In this document: in pieces, positions 1 to 7,068 of the stretch | Layout: each line of letters starts with the position of its first letter | Numbering within the stretch: position 1 is the stretch's first letter | The notes under the pieces: generated by a model | What the model saw: the letters and a program-made list of their open reading frames with translations, nothing else | The model's database searches: none | What the model was told of the DNA's origin: nothing | Assembly: GCA_018056205.1 (NCBI GenBank) | Contig: JAGPGC010000010.1 | Span: 1-16,438, forward strand | Length of the DNA stretch: 16,438 nt | Origin: Candidatus Atribacteria bacterium | Lineage (GTDB): Bacteria; Atribacterota; Atribacteria; Atribacterales; Atribacteraceae | Direction: 5' to 3' | Program-made: the position numbers and the translations under genes

Positions 1-2
1 GT

Positions 3-320
3 ACTAAGGATAACATTCGATATGGTAATGAAGATTATTTTCGGCAATATGCGGGTTTATCTAGGGAAGCTGCTCAATATTTAGTTGATCAGAAAATAAA
101 AGGAGTAGGAATTGATGCACCGAGCATTGATCATGAACCTTATGATAGCCATCGAGTATTTTTGCCTGCCGGAGTTATTATTTATGAATTCCTGACTAAC
201 CTTGAGCATCTTTTAAAAAAAGAAGCATTTTTTTATGGATTTCCGTTAAAATTTAATAAGTGTACCGGGTCGCCGATCCGTGCTGTTGCTCAAGTAAAAA
301 TGGTTAAAATAGGAAAATAA
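3..320 (+). CDS. Cyclase-family hydrolase (kynurenine formamidase-like), C-terminal part
   Basis: Partial gene: the frame is open from the window's left edge and stops with TAA at 318-320, leaving 105 residues. The visible segment matches the C-terminal half of the cyclase family, metal-dependent amidohydrolases such as kynurenine formamidase. Telling parts are a GVGIDAPSID stretch, then SHRVFLPAGV and a YEFLTNLEHL helix start, and near the end a PLKF...GSPIRAVAQV strand pattern. The N-terminal metal-binding motif (HxGTHxDxPxH in the family) lies outside the window, so activity cannot be judged. The substrate is not predictable, since this family acts on N-formylkynurenine, isatin and other amides. 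Transcription probably ends before the flgM-like gene, which has its own promoter. Confidence 0.8.
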   Translation, partial: TKDNIRYGNEDYFRQYAGLSREAAQYLVDQKIKGVGIDAPSIDHEPYDSHRVFLPAGVIIYEFLTNLEHLLKKEAFFYGFPLKFNKCTGSPIRAVAQVKMVKIGK

Positions 321-466
321 TTAAAAAGTTTTTTATTTTCATCTGGTTTTAATCATGAGGAATAGAACCAACTTCATCAAATCAGTCGTCTTCGAACTAA
401 AAAACCATCTTAAATTTTATTTTGGGAAAGATGTTAATATTATCTAAAAAAGTCATTGAAAAACAT

Positions 467-493
467 TAAACTTTTTCAACTTGTTACCGATAT
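467..493 (+). promoter_or_regulatory. Putative sigma-28 (FliA) promoter of the flgM-like gene
   Basis: TAAA at 467-470, a spacer of exactly 15 nt, and ACCGATAT at 486-493. The sigma-28 consensus is TAAA-N15-GCCGATAA, so the -35 is perfect and the -10 matches at six of eight positions. The predicted transcript would start near 500, about 34 nt before the ATG at 534. In enterobacteria flgM is itself read from a sigma-28 promoter, so the position makes biological sense. The base composition is AT-rich, so TAAA alone means little; the CCGATA core at the right distance is what counts. Confidence 0.6.
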
Positions 494-520
494 ATTAACT
501 AATAATAATAGTAGAGAAAA

Positions 521-527
521 AGAGGAG
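521..527 (+). promoter_or_regulatory. Ribosome binding site fixing the flgM start
   Basis: AGAGGAG at 521-527 lies 6 nt before the ATG at 534. The upstream in-frame TTG at 456 has no such site and lies before the putative promoter, so 534 is the real start. Confidence 0.75.
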
Positions 528-533
528 TACCAA

Positions 534-845
534 ATGAAAATTTCGGAAACTCAAATAAAAAATGTTATAGGTATATATAAAGAGAAAAAAATGAAAAAAA
601 ATTCGGAAACAATTAGGGATAATAATTATTTGTTTAGCAATCCTTCAATTTTTCTAGTTTCAGCAGATTTGAAAAAGTATCATGATAAATACCGTGAATT
701 ACCGAATATTCGTGAAAATCTTGTTCAGGACTTAAGGGATAAAATCCAATGCGAAACCTATCAAGTTCACGGTATCGATGTAGTAAAAAAATTGATAGGG
801 CGAGAAGCTGCTGATTTGCTGGGTGATATTTCAGAAAATAAATGA
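534..845 (+). CDS. flgM: FlgM-like anti-sigma-28 factor
   Basis: A 103-residue protein matching FlgM, the small, largely disordered protein that binds and holds the flagellar sigma factor FliA until it is exported through the hook-basal body. The N-terminus starts MKISETQIKNVIGIY, the usual FlgM opening. Residues 20-50 are polar and low in structure. Residues 57-89 carry the family's sigma-binding pattern: LPNIRENLVQDLRDKI, then ETYQVHGIDVVKKLI. Length fits the family (about 90-110). An in-frame TTG 26 codons upstream is rejected because it lacks an RBS and lies upstream of the likely promoter. The gene stands alone: neither neighbour is flagellar. The sigma-28-like promoter suggests autoregulation through its own target. 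It could regulate a sigma-28 relative not tied to flagella; the family call itself is fairly secure. Confidence 0.8.
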   Translation: MKISETQIKNVIGIYKEKKMKKNSETIRDNNYLFSNPSIFLVSADLKKYHDKYRELPNIRENLVQDLRDKIQCETYQVHGIDVVKKLIGREAADLLGDISENK

Positions 846-1153
846 TCCTTATGCTGAGAAGTACAACCAAATGTTTTATTTTTTGGTTTAATTCTTAGAA
901 ATTCTTCTTTTATCCACCTTTTTAGTCTACTGAATTCTTCTTATATCAATCCTTTATGGAGTTATTTAATTAAATCAATAAAATATTTATAAATCTGATT
1001 CATATTAGTTCATTAAGCCAAATATCACCCTTAATATTCTCTTATTGAGATGTTCAAAGGTGGAGATTGATAAGGAATATTTCAAATTCGTTGAACGTTT
1101 GTTTTTTAATAAAGATATACAACTATGATTTCAAATAGGGGGTTTAGAGCTCT
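846..1153. other. Non-coding gap between flgM and the envelope operon
   Basis: 308 bases without a convincing ORF. Near the left end is a weak terminator-like inverted repeat (865-888). The right end must contain the promoter of the tlpA-lpt operon. The best -10 is TATGAT at 1124-1129 (five of six consensus bases), but no good -35 sits at 16-18 nt. An alternative is TTGAAC at 1091-1096 with TATACA at 1116-1121, though that spacer is 19 nt. The RBS AGGGGG is at 1137-1142. The middle of the gap is AT-rich and featureless. Confidence 0.5.
865..888 (+). terminator. Weak terminator-like hairpin after flgM
   Basis: AACCAAA (865-871) pairs with TTTGGTT (882-888) around a T-rich 10-nt loop. The stem is only two G-C pairs strong and no clean T-run follows, so termination is uncertain. 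Confidence 0.3.
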
Positions 1154-1918
1154 ATGAAAATGATAAGTGTTTTCGTTTTGATGGTAATGGTTATTACTAC
1201 CTTTTCTGGTACGATATTTGCTGCGGGAAAACCTGCACCTCAATTTCAACTCCCTGGTCTTGATGGTAAAATTTATTCATTAAATGATTTTTTAGGAAGG
1301 CCAATTATAGTTAGTTTTTTCACCACCAAGTGTGGATATTGCGCTCAGGAACTTCTCTTGCTAAATGAAATCTATCATACTTATAAAGAAAATACCGGTC
1401 TTCAAGTCATAGCTATCAATCAAGGCGAAAGTCAAGAGGCTATTCAAAGAATGTTGCTTAAAATTCCTTATGATTTTCTGACTTTATTAGATCAGGAAGC
1501 TCAATTGGCGGGACCTTATCAGATATTTGGAGTTCCAACCGCCTACTTTATTGATCCACTGGGAAATATTGCTGATTATATCATCGGGGCTACCAATCGT
1601 GAAAATGTTATGAACAAGTTGAGTCGAATCACTTGGTATCATGGATTAAGGCCGATAGAAATAGAGAATCTTATAAAAATTTCACCTCAAATAGAATTGC
1701 TTGATTTCCGTTCCGAAAAAGAAAATCCCTTTCCTGATAAACCGAATGTTAACTATCATTCTATGATTGATATTAATCAAGTTTTGGATACTTTTGATAA
1801 AAGTTTAATTTTTTTGGTTTTTTCAAATGATGATAATAACAGCCGTGAGCTCTGCCAACAAATGGCTCTCAATGGATATCAAAAAGTATATTATTTATTA
1901 AATGTTAAGGATGAATAA
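1154..1918 (+). CDS. Exported TlpA/ResA-like thioredoxin with degenerate rhodanese tail
   Basis: A 254-residue protein. Residues 1-24 form a signal peptide ending near FAAG, which places the rest in the periplasm. Residues 25-155 are a TlpA/ResA-type thioredoxin domain: KPAPQF...LDGK opening, redox pair C60-G-Y-C63 and cis-proline P128 in FGVPTAYFID. Such domains keep periplasmic thiols reduced or rearrange disulfides. Residues about 165-254 look like a rhodanese domain: LLDFR at 182-186, then a strand and NNSRELCQQMALNGYQKVYYL matching the family's SR..A..L...GF..V..L region. The active-site Cys position appears to be Ser224 (LVFSNDDNNS) and the usual final Gly-Gly-Trp part is missing, so this half is probably non-catalytic. 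ATG is preceded by AGGGGG at 1137-1142. The gene heads the Lpt operon and overlaps the next gene, which suggests a link to envelope protein folding. Confidence 0.8.
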   Translation: MKMISVFVLMVMVITTFSGTIFAAGKPAPQFQLPGLDGKIYSLNDFLGRPIIVSFFTTKCGYCAQELLLLNEIYHTYKENTGLQVIAINQGESQEAIQRMLLKIPYDFLTLLDQEAQLAGPYQIFGVPTAYFIDPLGNIADYIIGATNRENVMNKLSRITWYHGLRPIEIENLIKISPQIELLDFRSEKENPFPDKPNVNYHSMIDINQVLDTFDKSLIFLVFSNDDNNSRELCQQMALNGYQKVYYLLNVKDE

Positions 1919-2486
1919 TGATTGGAAAACCCTATTTTGGTTTTCCCTTTCTTTGATCATATTAATAATTTTTGTAATGATTTTTTGGTTTAACACCTCA
2001 GAGGGATCAAAAACTTTACAGGTGGCGTTCGTTTCTCCAACCCCGATCAACCAAGGCACTTTGATTATTCAACTTGAAAAAGCTGAAATTAATAAGGTAA
2101 CCGATTCAGGAAAAGAATGGGAAATCCATACTGAAGACCTAAGTAAAGATGATAAAAATATTTATTTAAAAGGTGTTCAAGGTTTTTTGTATAAAAAGAA
2201 CCAACCACAGTATCAAATTCAAGCACAAATAGGGCAAGTATTTCTTGAAAATTCTGACGTTCGGCTTGAGAAGGTTAATTTAACGCAGATTGATGGAGGT
2301 GGTTTTATCACTGGTGAGTCTTTGACCTGGCTTAGTGGTGATCAATTTATGAGAGTTGAGAATGTTTTGGTAGAAAGAAAAAATTTGTTTATACAATCAA
2401 AGTATTTGTGTTACGATTTATCTAAAGGTATTCTTACTTTTCCAGAGGATGTGGTTATTACTTTAAAAAACGAGGGGAATTTATGA
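1902..2486 (+). CDS. lptC: LptC-like periplasmic LPS-export protein
   Basis: A 194-residue bitopic protein: one membrane helix at about residues 11-30, then a beta-rich periplasmic domain with alternating hydrophobic/polar strands. LptC sits on the LptB-permease complex in the inner membrane and passes lipopolysaccharide to the LptA bridge. Evidence is the topology, the length (E. coli LptC is about 190), the pattern of short repeated strands, and the position directly before an LptA-like gene and LptB. Individual LptC sequences are poorly conserved. The start overlaps the preceding gene by 17 nt; a second in-frame ATG at 1911 would shorten it by three residues. Neither has a good Shine-Dalgarno site, so translation is probably coupled to the upstream gene. 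The end overlaps the next gene by 4 nt (ATGA). Confidence 0.75.
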   Translation: MLRMNNDWKTLFWFSLSLIILIIFVMIFWFNTSEGSKTLQVAFVSPTPINQGTLIIQLEKAEINKVTDSGKEWEIHTEDLSKDDKNIYLKGVQGFLYKKNQPQYQIQAQIGQVFLENSDVRLEKVNLTQIDGGGFITGESLTWLSGDQFMRVENVLVERKNLFIQSKYLCYDLSKGILTFPEDVVITLKNEGNL

Positions 2487-3211
2487 GAAAGAAAAGTATT
2501 TGGTTAGTTCTAATTTTTATTTTATTTCTTTTTTTATGGGTTAAAGTAGGAACTAATGCTAATGCTGCTCAAAGTTCATCCGATGTGACTTTGAAAACCT
2601 CTTCGGCTGAATATGATGAAAAAACTGGCATTATTTATGCTAAAGAGCAATCTACGATTCAATGGGAAGGAGTTACTATGATTTGCCCCTATCTCGAGGT
2701 GGATACTATTAAACAAGAAGCAAAAAGTGAGGGAGAAATAAAAATCATCTGGGAAGATAAAACAGTTTTTTCTCAATCTTTGCATTTTTTTGCAAAAGAT
2801 AAAAGAGTAGTTATGGATGATGTCCAGGGGAAAGGCAAGGATTTTAGTTTTCAGACCAAAAAGATGGATTTTTTGTTAACTCCAGGTAAAATTATTCTCA
2901 CTGGTAGCCCTCTTTTATTAATAAATAATTTTCAAATAAGACCTCAGCAGATTGATTATAGTATGAATGAAAAAAAATGGTTGGCTTCGGTGGTGACCAT
3001 CCTTAGGGAGGGGTGGACTGGTCAGTCAAAAAGTGCTTATTATCAAGAAGGATCAAGCTTTATTGTTTTAGAGGGAGATGCTACAGTTATAAAAGATGGC
3101 AACCAATTACGGGGAGAAAAAATTCTTATTGATGTTAACACTGGAAAAGTAAAAGTGGAAGGAAATGTTGAAATAAATATAATGGCAATTGAAGGAGAAG
3201 AGACCAATTGA
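2483..3211 (+). CDS. lptA: LptA/OstA-like periplasmic protein
   Basis: A 242-residue exported protein: signal peptide or anchor at about residues 1-28 (ending NANAAQ), then repeated short beta-strand units of the OstA/LptA type (SSAEYDEKTGIIYAKEQSTI, later IVLEGDATVIKDGNQLRGEK and GKVKVEGNV near the C-terminus). In the family these strands stack into the jelly-roll bridge that carries lipopolysaccharide from the inner membrane to LptD. It is longer than E. coli LptA (185 residues), which leaves room for two OstA-like stretches. The ATG overlaps the end of lptC and the TGA overlaps the TTG of lptB by 4 nt, so the genes are translationally coupled. No LptD gene is visible in the window. Confidence 0.8.
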   Translation: MRKKSIWLVLIFILFLFLWVKVGTNANAAQSSSDVTLKTSSAEYDEKTGIIYAKEQSTIQWEGVTMICPYLEVDTIKQEAKSEGEIKIIWEDKTVFSQSLHFFAKDKRVVMDDVQGKGKDFSFQTKKMDFLLTPGKIILTGSPLLLINNFQIRPQQIDYSMNEKKWLASVVTILREGWTGQSKSAYYQEGSSFIVLEGDATVIKDGNQLRGEKILIDVNTGKVKVEGNVEINIMAIEGEETN

Positions 3212-3948
3212 TTCAAGAAAGAGATTGGCAGTTGTTAAGAGGTGAAGGATTAGCCAAAGAATATTCCAAAAAGAAAGTGGTTCAAAATGTTAATATTCAG
3301 GTTGCTCGGGGAGAAATTGTTGGTTTACTTGGACCAAATGGAGCCGGGAAAACCACTACTTTTTACATTATTGTTGGTTTGATTCGTCCCAGCGGTGGCA
3401 TAGTTTATCTCGATTCCCAAGAATTGAATCATTTACCCATGTACTTGCGAGCTCGATTAGGTATTGGTTATTTAGCTCAAGAACCATCAGTCTTTCGTAA
3501 ATTAAAGGTTCAGGAAAATATTGATTTGGTTCTTGAAATGCAAGGGTTAAAAAGAAGCGAAATTGTAAAGCGGCGAAAAGAATTATTAGAAGAATTTGGA
3601 ATAAGTCATTTGGCAAAGACAACAGCCAATCTTCTCTCTGGAGGAGAAAGAAGACGGCTGGAAATTGCTCGTTCTTTGGCAACGACCCCATCTTTTGTCT
3701 TGTTAGATGAGCCTTTTACCGGAATTGATCCAATTGCGGTTGAGGATATCCAAAGTATTATTAAATACCTTAGTCAGAAAAATATTGGTGTACTCATTAC
3801 TGATCATGCGGTTCGAGAGACCCTGGCCATAACCGATCGAGCTTATATTATGTTTGATGGTAAAATACTAATTTCTGGAACTTCGGATGAAATCATTTCT
3901 TCTGAAATAAGCCGAAAATATTACTTAGGCGAAAGATTTAATATGTAA
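3208..3948 (+). CDS. lptB: LPS-export ABC transporter ATPase LptB
   Basis: A 246-residue ABC ATPase of the LptB type, which powers lipopolysaccharide extraction from the inner membrane. All motifs are intact: Walker A GPNGAGKTT at 42-50, Q-loop Gln91 in LAQEPSVFRKL (a hallmark of LptB), signature LSGGERRR from 143, Walker B FVLLDEP at 163-169 and switch His200 in LITDHAVRETL. Length matches LptB (about 240). The start is TTG at 3208, supported by AAGGAG at 3192-3197 and by the 4-nt overlap with the lptA stop codon. The permease gene follows after 5 nt. The neighbours distinguish it from the closely related LivF-type ATPases. Confidence 0.95.
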   Translation: MIQERDWQLLRGEGLAKEYSKKKVVQNVNIQVARGEIVGLLGPNGAGKTTTFYIIVGLIRPSGGIVYLDSQELNHLPMYLRARLGIGYLAQEPSVFRKLKVQENIDLVLEMQGLKRSEIVKRRKELLEEFGISHLAKTTANLLSGGERRRLEIARSLATTPSFVLLDEPFTGIDPIAVEDIQSIIKYLSQKNIGVLITDHAVRETLAITDRAYIMFDGKILISGTSDEIISSEISRKYYLGERFNM

Positions 3949-3953
3949 AAAGA

Positions 3954-5039
3954 ATGAAAGTATTTGATTGGTATCTGCTCAAACAAGCACTTCACAATTT
4001 TTTTCTCGGAGTAGCTCTCTTTTTAACAATTCTCACGGCTGGAGATTTGTTATTTCGACTAACCCGGCTTTGGCTTCAATCTAAAGTACCATTTATAACT
4101 ATTTTCCAGGTTTTCTTATACAGTCTTCCTTCTTTTTTAATTTACGTTTTTCCTATATCGGTGCTCTTATCGGTTCTTCTGACCATGAATCGAATGGCTG
4201 CGGATAGTGAGGTTATTGCTCTAAAAGCGTCAGGTATCAGTATGAAACGTTTGGTGATTCCCTTCATTTTATTAGGGATTTGGTCTTGTATTCTCACCAT
4301 TTATATACAAGAAGAAGTATTACCGACTTCCTCTCAAAAATTACAGAATTTAATGGGGGGTACTTCGGTAACCAACTGGCTATTTCAAGAAAATACTTTT
4401 TTCCGCGATCAAATAGATAAATCTCAGGAAAGAATTTTTTATGTTAAAAAGGTTGATCGAGAGAAACTACTTCTATCTGGAGTAATTGTTCAGGAATATG
4501 ATCAAAATGGATTAAAACGAATTTTAAATGCTGATCAAGCATTTTTAGATAATGGGAAATGGGTGTTTATTAAGGGAGTTATGTATGAAGTTGGTTTAAG
4601 TGGTGAGGTGGAGAGAGTAGTACGTTTTGAAAAAGAAGAAATGTATACCCGACAAAGCATGGAAGAGGTGCTGAAAAGTCAGAAAAATCCACAAGAAATG
4701 AGTTATAAAGAACTTCAGGAATATATTGCTCAAGGGCAGGAAAATTCAGGGCAAAAATATCGATTGCAGCTTATGCTATGGCAGAAAACGGCTATTCCTT
4801 TTGCAGCGATCTTTTTTGTCTTGATAGGAGTTCCTCTTGGAATTGCCTCGCCTCGTTCGGGGAAAATTATGGGGATAGGGATGAGTATTTTAATGGTATT
4901 TGGCTATTATGTTTTATTTTCTATAAGTGGAACCATTTCTGAAGGAGGCGGTATGTCTCCATTCTTAGGAGCCTGGTTAAGTAACATTTTCACTGGTATT
5001 ATTGGGGTAGGTCTGATTCAATATAAAGAAAAATATTAG
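3954..5039 (+). CDS. lptFG: LptF/LptG-family LPS-export permease
   Basis: A 361-residue inner-membrane permease of the YjgP/YjgQ family. It has the family layout: about three N-terminal helices (roughly 12-34, 54-80, 96-118), a periplasmic beta-jellyroll domain (about 125-265), and three C-terminal helices. The conserved motif NRMAADSEVIALKASGIS, the coupling helix that contacts LptB, lies just after the second helix. PLGIASPRSGK before the last helices is also typical. LptF and LptG normally form a heterodimer, but only one permease gene is present here, so I cannot say which one it is. A homodimer or a second gene elsewhere are both possible. The start codon ATG lies 6 nt after the lptB stop, with only a weak A/G-rich RBS. 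Confidence 0.9.
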   Translation: MKVFDWYLLKQALHNFFLGVALFLTILTAGDLLFRLTRLWLQSKVPFITIFQVFLYSLPSFLIYVFPISVLLSVLLTMNRMAADSEVIALKASGISMKRLVIPFILLGIWSCILTIYIQEEVLPTSSQKLQNLMGGTSVTNWLFQENTFFRDQIDKSQERIFYVKKVDREKLLLSGVIVQEYDQNGLKRILNADQAFLDNGKWVFIKGVMYEVGLSGEVERVVRFEKEEMYTRQSMEEVLKSQKNPQEMSYKELQEYIAQGQENSGQKYRLQLMLWQKTAIPFAAIFFVLIGVPLGIASPRSGKIMGIGMSILMVFGYYVLFSISGTISEGGGMSPFLGAWLSNIFTGIIGVGLIQYKEKY

Positions 5040-5056
5040 GTAAAGGAGAATTCCAT

Positions 5057-6181
5057 TTGGATTTTTCTGGTTTCCTACTGATTATTTCTATTATCGTAAT
5101 AAGCGGGATAATTGCTTATTTGGGGGATGTTTTAGGAAGGCGAATTGGCAAACAACGTTTATCGATATTAAAACTACGGCCCCGTTATACAGCAATTTTA
5201 ATAAGTATTATCACTGGAGTTATCATAGCAACCATTACTTTGGCTATATTAACCATCGCTTCAGAAGATGTGAGGACAGCTTTATTTGGCATGAAAGAAC
5301 TGAGAGAAAAACTTGAATCTTTGGATTTTGAGGTTAAGCAAAGAAACACAGAATTAGAGGTGATGAGAAAGGAAGCGGAAAATTTTCAAAAGAGAATTGC
5401 CGAACTGGAACAAAAGGAAAAAGATTTAATTCTATCCCGATCCCAATTAGAAAGTCAGGTCGAAACTTTAAACGGAAACATACATGATTTGGTTGAGCAA
5501 AGGGATAATCTCAATGAGGAAATCCAGTCTCTTCAATTAGAACTGAGAAGAACCCAAGAAACCATTATGGCAATTCGTCAAGGTGAAATTGTATTTCAAG
5601 AGGATGAAGAGATACTGAGAGGGCTTGCTCCAGCTGGATTAACCAGAGAAGACGCGGAAAATTATTTACTCACCCTATTACAAAAAGCTGATGAATTAGC
5701 TTTGAGAAGAGGAGCAGGAAAGGATAGTTCTAACCAGAGATCAGTTTTTGTAATCGGCGATAATTTTGATCAAGCTTTAGAAAAACTGGTATTATCTCAA
5801 AACCAAACGGTTATTCGACTGGTATCAGCTCTCAATACCTTAAAGGGAGAGCCAGTTATTACCCGTTTTTTGTTGGATGATAATAAAAAAATCTTTAATG
5901 CTGGTCAGTTAATTCATCAAAAAGAAGTGATTATTGATCCGAAACATAGCAATGTGGACCAAATTCTCGCTGAAATCTTGAGTGAATTGAATACTGTGGG
6001 GGTAAAACAAGGTATTATACCACAGAGAGGTCGGATTGGTTCGGTCTCTGCTCTTAACCTAACTGATGTTAGTCGTCAACTCTCTCAAATGAGTGATAAG
6101 GTTTTGATCAATGCTATCGCAGAAAGTGATATATATACGATTGGTCCATTACGAGTTCGCTTAGAAGTTGTGAAGGATTAA
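5057..6181 (+). CDS. DUF3084 membrane-anchored coiled-coil protein
   Basis: A 374-residue protein resembling the DUF3084 family, which has no established function that I know. Two membrane helices (about 4-26 and 44-68) flank a short basic loop containing LGDVLGRRIGKQRLSILKLRPR, the family's most recognisable block, interrupted here only by line length. Residues about 75-175 form a heptad-rich coiled coil. A mixed C-terminal domain follows, with the FVIGDNFDQAL and RGRIGSVSAL stretches. Start TTG at 5057 is set by AAAGGAG at 5042-5048. The gene lies 17 nt after the permease and closes the Lpt operon, which implies a role at the envelope, perhaps as a scaffold. Its last 21 nt overlap the convergent permease gene on the other strand. 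Confidence 0.75.
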   Translation: MDFSGFLLIISIIVISGIIAYLGDVLGRRIGKQRLSILKLRPRYTAILISIITGVIIATITLAILTIASEDVRTALFGMKELREKLESLDFEVKQRNTELEVMRKEAENFQKRIAELEQKEKDLILSRSQLESQVETLNGNIHDLVEQRDNLNEEIQSLQLELRRTQETIMAIRQGEIVFQEDEEILRGLAPAGLTREDAENYLLTLLQKADELALRRGAGKDSSNQRSVFVIGDNFDQALEKLVLSQNQTVIRLVSALNTLKGEPVITRFLLDDNKKIFNAGQLIHQKEVIIDPKHSNVDQILAEILSELNTVGVKQGIIPQRGRIGSVSALNLTDVSRQLSQMSDKVLINAIAESDIYTIGPLRVRLEVVKD

Positions 6182-7066
6182 GTTCCAAAGTGGGAAAGAC
6201 ACAAATGATAAAATCGTGGTTATAAAAATAATACTGGAACATAATTCGGTATCAAGAGAGTAAATTGAAGCTAAAGCAAAAGAACTCATAAGGGTGGGAG
6301 TGGCTGATTGAAGAACCATAACTTGTCGTATTATTGATTCAAAATGGATAAATCGAGTCAATATTAAAAATAATATTGGTAAGAGTGCTAATTTGATAAC
6401 TGTAGCATAGAGTATGGGAATTAAACCACTTGATATATTTTTTATTGATAGAGACAAACCAATGGCAATCATAATAACCGGAACGGTTGTTTCAGCTAAA
6501 CGGTTTATGGTATCCATGAAAACCGAAGGGATTGGCATTCCATTGAGTAGCAAGGCGAGAATAAAGGCTAAAAACGGTGGTAATTTTAGAATTTCCTTAA
6601 AGCTGGAAAGAGCAAATTTATGATACTTACTATATACACAAAAAGCTACACCCACGGTATAAACTACTAAAAAGTTTCCCATCTGATCAAAGAAAATCGC
6701 TGGTGGAAGTGCTTTTTCTCCCAATAAAGCTATTACAAAAGGATACCCGAGAAAAGCAGTGTTTCCAAAAGCAGCCCCCATGGCAAAACTGGTACTACTT
6801 GATGGGGAGAGCTTTAAGCTGTATTTACCCCAACTATAAGAAAGTAGAAAAGTAATTGTAATGATAGAAAAAGCCAATGGGGGAATTTTCCAGTATGAAG
6901 ATTCAATTTGGGCTGGTTGTAAAGAACGAAAAACCAAGCAAGGGAATGAAATATATAATACAAATTTATTCAAAAGGGAAGCAGTTCCCTGCGGGAATAT
7001 TTTAAGTAACTGCAGAACAACGCCGAGACCTATTAGGATCAACATAATCAATAGAACGTGGTACAT
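6161..7066 (-). CDS. AEC-family permease (auxin efflux carrier/malate permease type)
   Basis: A 301-residue, highly hydrophobic protein with about ten predicted membrane helices in two five-helix halves, as in the AEC family. Typical features are a helix-breaking AAFGNTAFLGYP segment in the first half (unwound crossing helix) and SATPTLMSSFALA in the second. Bacterial relatives move malate, malonate and similar organic acids as well as other anions. The substrate is not readable from sequence, but two upstream genes for organic-acid enzymes suit an organic acid. The start ATG is only 2 nt past the previous stop, with AAGGAA as the RBS. The end overlaps the convergent DUF3084 gene by 21 nt. 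Confidence 0.85.
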   Translation of the reverse strand: MYHVLLIMLILIGLGVVLQLLKIFPQGTASLLNKFVLYISFPCLVFRSLQPAQIESSYWKIPPLAFSIITITFLLSYSWGKYSLKLSPSSSTSFAMGAAFGNTAFLGYPFVIALLGEKALPPAIFFDQMGNFLVVYTVGVAFCVYSKYHKFALSSFKEILKLPPFLAFILALLLNGMPIPSVFMDTINRLAETTVPVIMIAIGLSLSIKNISSGLIPILYATVIKLALLPILFLILTRFIHFESIIRQVMVLQSATPTLMSSFALASIYSLDTELCSSIIFITTILSFVSFPLWNLILHNF

Positions 7067-7068
7067 AT

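Noticed and set aside
456..533. N-terminal extension of the FlgM-like protein from TTG at 456
   Set aside because: It has no RBS, lies upstream of the sigma-28-like promoter, and the added residues do not look like FlgM. The ATG at 534 has a good RBS.
545..619. Duplication of TTCGGAAAC near the start of the FlgM-like gene
   Set aside because: Nine bases shared within a low-complexity AT-rich stretch; it is explained by similar codons and is not a real repeat.
634..870. - strand frame of 78 residues over the flgM gene, and similar antisense frames elsewhere
   Set aside because: These lie opposite well-supported genes, have no RBS or family pattern, and are expected in AT-rich coding DNA.
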